In this document: positions 62,371 to 64,000 of the stretch, piece after piece | How positions within the stretch are numbered: position 1 is the first letter of the stretch | Layout: each line of letters starts with the position of its first letter | NCBI RefSeq assembly: GCF_004348735.1 | Contig: NZ_SMKT01000010.1 | Span: forward strand, 24,465-88,464 | DNA length: 64,000 bases | Direction: 5' to 3' | From: Actinomadura sp. KC06 | GTDB taxonomy: Bacteria > Actinomycetota > Actinomycetes > Streptosporangiales > Streptosporangiaceae | Notes under the pieces: generated by a model | What the model was told of the DNA's origin: nothing | The model's input: the letters and a program-made list of their open reading frames with translations, nothing else | The model's database searches: none | Made by a program: the position numbers and the translations under genes

Positions 62371-62385
62371 TAGAACGTGATTCTA
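62371..62385. promoter_or_regulatory. KstR-like imperfect palindrome before the serine hydrolase
   Basis: TAGAACGTGATTCTA resembles the KstR site TnnAACnnGTTnnA but has one extra base in the middle. It is 36 bp before the hydrolase start. Suggestive only. Confidence 0.35.
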
Positions 62386-62420
62386 TGGGGTCTCCGACGT
62401 TCCGACGAGAGGGCCCGCGC

Positions 62421-63671
62421 ATGACCAGCATCGTGGAGGGCCACTGCGATCCGGCCTTCGCCGCAGTCCGCGACGCGTTCGAGGAGAACTTCGCCGCCGG
62501 ACGCGAACTGGGCGCGGCCGTCGCCGTCTACGCAGGCGACCGCAAGGTCGTGGACCTCTGGGGCGGCATCGCCGACCGCCGTACCGGACGCGCCTGGCTG
62601 CCCGGCACGCCGTGCTTCGGGTTCTCCTGCACGAAGGCGATCACGGCGACCGCGGCACTGCTGCTCGCCGAGCGCGGCGCGTACGAGCTGGACGGCCCGG
62701 TGACGGACTGGTGGCCGGAGTTCGGCGCCGCCGGCAAGGACGGCACGACGGCCGCGCATCTGCTGTCGCACCAGGCCGGTCTGCCCGCGTTCGCGCGTCC
62801 CGTCCAGGCGGAGGAGGCGGCGGACCCGGCGTCCCTCGCCGCCGAGCTGGCCGCGCAGAAACCGGAGTGGACGCCCGGCGAGGCCCACGGCTACCACGCG
62901 TTGACCTACGGCTGGCTGGCCGGTGAGATCGTCCGGCGGCACTCCGGCAGGACGGTCGGCGCGTTCGTCAGGGACGAGTTCGCCCGCGACCTCGACCTGT
63001 GGATCGGCGCACCCGACGACGTGATCGAGCGCTCCGCGAAAATGTCCGCCGGCCGCCGCGTCGGAGCCACGTCCGAAGCACGCGGATCCGACACGCAGCC
63101 ACACGAAGCCGACACGCCACCGCACGAGGCCGACACGCGACCGCACAGCGCCGCCACCTCGCCAAGGTCGCTCCCCGACGACCTCCTGGGGCGCTTGGCC
63201 GCCGCCTTCTTCGACCCGGAGAGCGCCATGAACCGGGCGCTCAACAACCCGCATCCGGGCAAGGGCGGCTACAACAACCCGGTCGTGCTGCGCGCGGGCT
63301 GGCCGTCCGCCGGGATGCTCGCCACCGCGCCCGCGCTCGCCGCGTTCTACCGCGACCTCCTGGCCGGACGGATCCTGCGCCCCGAAACCCTGCGGGACGC
63401 GATCCGTCCCCGCGTCAGCGGCCCCGACCGGACGATGCTCGTCGACAGCACATTCGGTCTGGGCTTCATGCGTCCCGCCCAGACGTTCTTCACGCCGGAG
63501 GCGGCGCGGGAGTCGGCGTTCGGGCACACCGGCGCCGGCGGCGCAATCAGCCTCGCCGACCCCGACGCCGGTCTCGCCCTCGCCTACCTCCCGAATCTGA
63601 TGAGCCACATGGCGACCGGCGACCTGCGCGCCTACCGCCTCACCGAGGCCGCATACGCCTCGCTGACCTGA
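62421..63671 (+). CDS. Serine hydrolase, beta-lactamase/EstB (family VIII esterase) type
   Basis: 416 residues. SxxK catalytic motif FSCTK (Ser 69, Lys 72), tyrosine motif YHALTYG (Tyr 158) and a C-terminal HTGAGG. Family members are carboxylesterases rather than beta-lactamases. A 21-nt repeat near residue 225 inserts PHEADT-type units in a loop. ATG 62421 with GAGAGGG upstream; ATG 62385 is an alternative. Confidence 0.85.
   Translation: MTSIVEGHCDPAFAAVRDAFEENFAAGRELGAAVAVYAGDRKVVDLWGGIADRRTGRAWLPGTPCFGFSCTKAITATAALLLAERGAYELDGPVTDWWPEFGAAGKDGTTAAHLLSHQAGLPAFARPVQAEEAADPASLAAELAAQKPEWTPGEAHGYHALTYGWLAGEIVRRHSGRTVGAFVRDEFARDLDLWIGAPDDVIERSAKMSAGRRVGATSEARGSDTQPHEADTPPHEADTRPHSAATSPRSLPDDLLGRLAAAFFDPESAMNRALNNPHPGKGGYNNPVVLRAGWPSAGMLATAPALAAFYRDLLAGRILRPETLRDAIRPRVSGPDRTMLVDSTFGLGFMRPAQTFFTPEAARESAFGHTGAGGAISLADPDAGLALAYLPNLMSHMATGDLRAYRLTEAAYASLT
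63090..63152 (+). repeat. Three 21-nt tandem units in the serine hydrolase
   Basis: Units at 63090, 63111 and 63132, each beginning GACACGC and encoding DTxPHEA or DTRPHSA, sit in a loop between conserved blocks of the enzyme, in frame. Confidence 0.75.
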
Positions 63672-63673
63672 AT

Positions 63674-64000
63674 TCACTGCATGGTGATGCCGCCGCTGAC
63701 CGAGATGGTCTGGCCGGTGATGTATTCGGCGCGGTCGGTGCAGAGGAACGCGACGAGCCCGGCGATGTCGTCCGGACGGCCTATGCGACGCAGCGGGATC
63801 TGCCTGACCAGCTTGTCGAGCATCCCGGACTTCTGTTCGGACGCGTGGTCGGCGTCGCCGCGGAGCATCGGCGTGTCCGTGGGCCCGGGGCAGACGATGT
63901 TGGACGTGACGCCGCCGCGCGCCGCCTCCCGGGCCAGCGTCTTGGCGAGCCCGAAGAGCCCGGACTTGGTGGCCGCGTAGGCCGCCTCCCCGCCCCCGCC
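63674..64000 (-). CDS. SDR family oxidoreductase, C-terminal 108 residues (cut by window edge)
   Basis: The visible part includes the catalytic YAATK (Tyr and Lys), NIVCPGPTDTPM, IPLRRIGRPDDIAGLVAFLC, and the family C-terminus YITGQTISVSGGITMQ. This is the FabG-like 'classical' SDR type that acts on many alcohols and ketones. Its N-terminal cofactor domain lies beyond 64000. Convergent with the serine hydrolase, 2 bp apart. Confidence 0.93.
   Translation of the reverse strand, partial: GGGGEAAYAATKSGLFGLAKTLAREAARGGVTSNIVCPGPTDTPMLRGDADHASEQKSGMLDKLVRQIPLRRIGRPDDIAGLVAFLCTDRAEYITGQTISVSGGITMQ

Overview
The window is high-GC chromosomal DNA from an actinomycete. Protein features suggest a Thermomonosporaceae or Streptosporangiales-type organism such as Actinomadura, but the genus is an inference. 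Starts are often GTG or TTG, several genes look leaderless, and the core gene order is the conserved actinobacterial block. Read on the minus strand from about 33.8 kb down to 0, that block is rimP, nusA, rnpM(ylxR), infB, ylxP(DUF503), rbfA, DHH phosphoesterase, truB, trhA-like, ribF, rpsO, pnp, an M16 protease, dapB, then dapA and RNase J. It links translation initiation, ribosome maturation, RNA decay and lysine/diaminopimelate synthesis. thyX, which often lies between dapB and dapA in relatives, is absent there. A 14.7 kb accessory stretch sits in its place.

0-2 kb: RNase J (cut by the window edge) and dapA. 2.2-15.1 kb: accessory genes. These are a membrane-anchored GH18-like protein, a ferritin-like di-iron protein, a DMT exporter divergent from a MocR regulator, a VOC protein, a CGNR regulator, a GNAT enzyme, an MFS drug transporter, menA, a membrane protein, ung, an orphan ModA-like lipoprotein and a Uma2 nuclease-like protein. 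15.1-18.5 kb: an ECF41-type sigma factor with its own promoter motif, GNAT, dapB, azoreductase with two palindromes, and a small membrane protein. 18.5-33.8 kb: the core block.

33.9-41.2 kb: a Tat-type ferritin-like lipoprotein with 21-nt repeats at its N-terminus, a coiled-coil protein, a TRM11-like methyltransferase, a HAD protein, a secreted protein, a membrane-flippase-like protein and a flavin reductase. 41.2-47.2 kb: a complete sugar ABC operon (binding protein, two separate single-domain ATPases, permease, ROK regulator) with three similar inverted repeats upstream. 47.2-55 kb: membrane and secreted proteins (M14 peptidase, two-domain LamG protein), a PTH2-like protein and a HAD protein. 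55.5-64 kb: a KstR2-like TetR regulator with a matching operator, an MMPL transporter, an orphan response regulator, a Dabb protein, a flavodoxin-like protein, a phosphatidylglycerol lysyltransferase-like protein, a serine hydrolase and a truncated SDR.

No tRNA, rRNA, CRISPR array, transposase or phage module was recognised. The most interesting non-coding signals are a compact multi-stem leader in front of pnp, a 44-bp perfect palindrome behind infB, a 16-bp-arm hairpin between pnp and the M16 gene, the regularly spaced inverted repeats upstream of the sugar ABC operon, and divergent starts sharing a single CATG in the mocR/DMT pair.
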